Below, piece after piece: positions 61,268-64,000 of a stretch of 64,000 nucleotides of DNA. The position numbers and the translations under genes are program-made. How positions within the stretch are numbered: position 1 is the first letter of the stretch; each line of letters begins with the position of its first letter. Origin of the DNA: Rhizophagus clarus (lineage: Eukaryota; Glomeromycota; Glomeromycetes; Glomerales; Glomeraceae); contig BLAL01000182.1 of the NCBI GenBank assembly GCA_015698045.1, positions 930,001-994,000 of the forward strand, written 5' to 3'. The notes under the pieces are model-generated. The model did not search any database, was not told the DNA's origin, and worked only from the letters and a program-made list of their open reading frames with translations.

Positions 61268-62447
61268 ATGGTAAAACCATTTTTTTAAATAGTTTTCCGA
61301 CCATAACTTTGTATAAAAACTTAATGTAAATATTTATTTTACAGGATCAAGCGAACAAACCGAGCGCTATCAAGCCACCACCTCAGCATAATCGCGTATT
61401 ACAAGAAATCACGGGTCCTCTGGTTTTTCAGTGTTTAAAATGTCGATTGATAGTGGGTGATTCGTTCGCGTTTGTTACAGCTGATCGTGAATTGAACTCG
61501 GTCGTGTTGTATGGTTAGGAAGTTATTTAGTTTCTTACGCGTTATTTGTAATATACATAATTTTTTTTGACAAAATATAATTTCAGCGAAACCTCATAAC
61601 ATCAGGGTTGGCACGGATCTATTATGGTCAAGAGAAGGAATTGATATTGGAAGGTTAATAACTTCTATTGAGATGATACGTACCCATCACAAAAACTCAA
61701 ATTTTTTTTTTTTTATCTCAATTATATAGCACATATATTATGATATACTGTAACGGTTGTAATTCGACGCTTGGGAAAGTGTGGCGTACAACACCACGTA
61801 AATTGGATTATATTCGGTATTAAAATACTTCCCAATTTATACGTATCCAATTTTGTTGAATTCGATGAAATCTCACTTTCTCAAAAACAATCAGTGATTT
61901 ATACACACTTAATTTAGATTGCGTAATGATGTAAGTATTTATTTCCAATAAAATATTTTAAACTAAGATTCACGGTTTTTAATTAATTTATTAGCTATCA
62001 ATTGGGTGATTTTATTGATCCAAATTCTGCACCATCGGATATACATACTTTGCCGAGTTCTAAGATGCAACAAATATCAATAAATAAGGTATAATACTTA
62101 TTAGTAAAATTCGCTTAATATTTCATAAATTTACGCGACTTACAAATCAATTAATAACGACAAAGCTTAAAGATATGATTTTAATACTTAACGAACGGAT
62201 CACTGCACTAGAAAATACTCTTAATAAACGCGTAAATACAACATCAAATGATTCCACGGTTTTTTCATCAACTGAAGATAATAACGCGTGTATTGTTATA
62301 CCTCGTGGTATGTAATTTCTTTCCGAACCGGTTATTTTTTTTTAAAAAAAGTCTTATTCTGACTTATTATATCAATTTTTTTTTCCTCATTTAGGCGCTC
62401 AGGATAAATCAATTGAGACACATCCAAATCATCGAATTCTGGGATGA
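61268..62447 (+). CDS. mis18: Mis18 centromere-licensing protein (216 aa, 8 exons)
   Basis: Exons: 61268-61270, 61345-61513, 61587-61653, 61730-61816, 61895-61930, 61995-62088, 62166-62307, 62395-62447. Mis18 primes centromeres for CENP-A deposition. It has a Yippee/Mis18 zinc fold with Cys pairs CLKC (31-34) and CNGC (87-90), the segments GPLVFQCLKCRLIVGDSFAF, LGKVWRTTPRKLDYIRDLY and IYQLGDF, and a C-terminal coiled coil (KDMILILNERITALENTLNK) for oligomerisation. The first exon is only the ATG; the next exon has an in-frame stop just upstream and no ATG before the domain, so this start is the best available. The 36-nt exon 5 is placed by similarity to animal Mis18 (LDYKRDL). A separate upstream start exon cannot be excluded. 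Confidence 0.88.
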
Positions 62448-62996
62448 TCGGTTATTTAAATTAGAATTTTATAATTGAATGTTAGTTATAAGCATATAAT
62501 ACTTCTAATTAAATAATTTTGATATTTTACGTTCTTTACTAAGATTTTACGTGTATTCACTGAGTACAATATAATCTTTTTTTAGTTTCATAATACACAA
62601 TAATGAATGGAAAATATTTAAATTAATGAATATAAGGAATGCTTCTACATTTTACATCATCCCATTAGAAGCCGCGTTACCGTTCCAAGAGAGGTATTCA
62701 CTGTAAACAAAATAGTTTAATAAAAAATTTGACTTACAAAAATTTGAATAATTCTGCTTTGGAATAATTAATTATATAATGCTAATAACGATCATTTTTA
62801 ATTCATGAAAATAATAATTATACTTTTTTCACTTACAAATTAGGATTCAACATATTATTTTTTTCCCTTTTTTTTTTTAATAAAAAATACATTGAAATTT
62901 CCTAATATTTAATATGAATTTTAATATAAATTTATATTTATTTATTTATAATATATTTATTTATATATCATTTATTTTATTATATTGATGATGGAT
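62448..62996. other. convergent 3' intergenic region, Mis18 / TCTP
   Basis: 549 bp between stop codons. Strongly AT-rich, especially 62,880-62,990. No gene is supported. Confidence 0.6.
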
Positions 62997-63897
62997 TTAC
63001 TATAATAAAAAAAAAAAAAGGAGGGAAGAAAAAAAAATTATTAGTACATGTATATTTATTTGTAAGAGTTGATAATCAAGATTTATATAATTTAAAGATA
63101 AAATATTAATACATACGACTTTCTCTTCAATTAGACCATCTTTAAATAATGTGAAATAAGGTGTTATTCCATCTTCACGATAATTCAACAATGCGATCAT
63201 ACCTTCTTGCTCAAAATTTTTTCCAGTAAAGAATTGATAATCTATTATATACAATCAAGTTAATTATTATTATTATTAAAAATTTCAATAAACTTGTACT
63301 AAAAAAATTATATATATATGTATTACCATTAAAATTACTCAAGACCTTTTTACTAACATTGGTAACTTTTTCTTGCCATGCTTTCAAGTCTATATCTGGA
63401 TTATTTTCTTTAACTTTCTCAGCTAATTTTTTCACATATTTTTTTAGATAACCTTGATAAGCTTTCTTATCAAAAGAAATTTCTTGAAGATTAAAAGCGT
63501 TTACTATATTATTAACTTGTTCGGAACCATCTTCAAGTGCTTCTTCAGCTTCTTCAGCTGAAGGATTTGCTCCAATATCAACATCAACTCCTTTTTTAAC
63601 AGTTACAAGCTATTTTTTTTTAAAAAAAAAAGAAGAAAATAATAATACATAAATTGATCGGATATATATACATTTTAAAAGGGAAAGAAAAATCTAGTCA
63701 CCTGACAGTCAACTTCATAAATGATATCGTCAATCAATTTTATAGGGTAAGCATCAGAAAGGAATTCTTCTTCTAAAAAAAGATAAAAAAAAAATTTTTT
63801 TAGAATGAAATCTTTTTATTTGAATACAACAAAAAAAAAAAAAAAAGGAAAAGAAAAATTTTATACCGGGAAAAAAAGCGTCCTTATAGATAATCAT
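62997..63897 (-). CDS. TMA19: translationally controlled tumour protein TCTP (170 aa, 5 exons, last exon is the stop codon)
   Basis: Exons: 63897-63867, 63772-63702, 63609-63327, 63241-63117 and the stop codon at 62999-62997. TCTP is an abundant cytosolic and ribosome-associated protein tied to growth and stress control. Family landmarks: MIIYKDAFF start, [12 protein letters not shown], the basic helical hairpin [17 protein letters not shown], and [20 protein letters not shown]. The protein should end GLIEEKV: after that Val codon comes a GTATGT donor, and the only CT (acceptor) on the plus strand downstream is in TTATTATAG followed directly by TAA. Reading through instead would add about 40 hydrophobic residues foreign to the family. 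The 5' flank is cut by the window end about 100 bp upstream. Confidence 0.93.
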
Positions 63898-64000
63898 TTT
63901 TTAAAAATATTGCTTTTTATAAAATGGGACGATTTATCAAGAAGAAAAGAAAAAAATTTTTTTTATAATACGTTTTTTCCCAACAAAAAAAGTTCGTTCA

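Overview
The window looks like nuclear DNA of an arbuscular mycorrhizal fungus (Glomeromycotina, Rhizophagus-like). Reasons visible in the sequence: very high A+T, long A/T homopolymers, short AT-rich spliceosomal introns, a BTB-BACK-TLDc protein, a protein kinase with an N-terminal Cys-pair module of a type I associate with Rhizophagus, and an HMG-box gene of MATA-HMG type. The species assignment is inference; fungal nuclear origin is well supported by the conserved genes. Exon structures were worked out by hand from splice signals, reading-frame continuity and family conservation; the exon lengths of every spliced gene sum to a whole number of codons.

The window has two parts. Positions 1 to about 28,900 are gene-poor and rich in A/T runs and old mobile elements: a bromodomain-fold gene (-), a BTB-BACK-TLDc gene (+), a decayed non-LTR retrotransposon 3' end with a readable RNase H domain, a small MITE with TAA flanks, a 1,404-bp DNA transposon with terminal inverted repeats and an exact 8-bp target duplication, a protein kinase (+), and a six-exon fungal sestrin (+). 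Positions about 28,976 to 64,000 are gene-dense. In order: WASP (-), GPI7/PIG-G ethanolamine-phosphate transferase (-), methylcrotonyl-CoA carboxylase alpha (+), phosphopantothenoylcysteine decarboxylase (-), nucleoside diphosphate kinase (+), the PROPPIN HSV2 (-), an acidic Nro1/Ett1-like protein (+), profilin (-), Bud6 (+), an HMG-box protein (-), tRNA-Glu (-), a coiled-coil protein (+), a UCH deubiquitinase (-), a small membrane protein (+), SDHAF1 (-), a perfect-TIR MITE, nucleoporin Nsp1 (-), Mis18 (+) and TCTP (-). Most neighbours there are divergent pairs sharing a short promoter or convergent pairs with close 3' ends.

Themes: actin control (WASP, profilin, Bud6, plus TCTP, which binds actin in some species), CoA metabolism (PPCDC and MCC alpha, stop codons 36 bp apart), nutrient and stress signalling (sestrin, HSV2). 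There is no operon and no obvious new multi-gene system. The most notable items are the fungal sestrin with an altered relay residue, the transposons with intact boundaries, extremely short coding exons, two genes whose stop codon is the first codon after an intron, two GC-AG introns, and a bromodomain that has lost its acetyl-lysine-binding asparagine.
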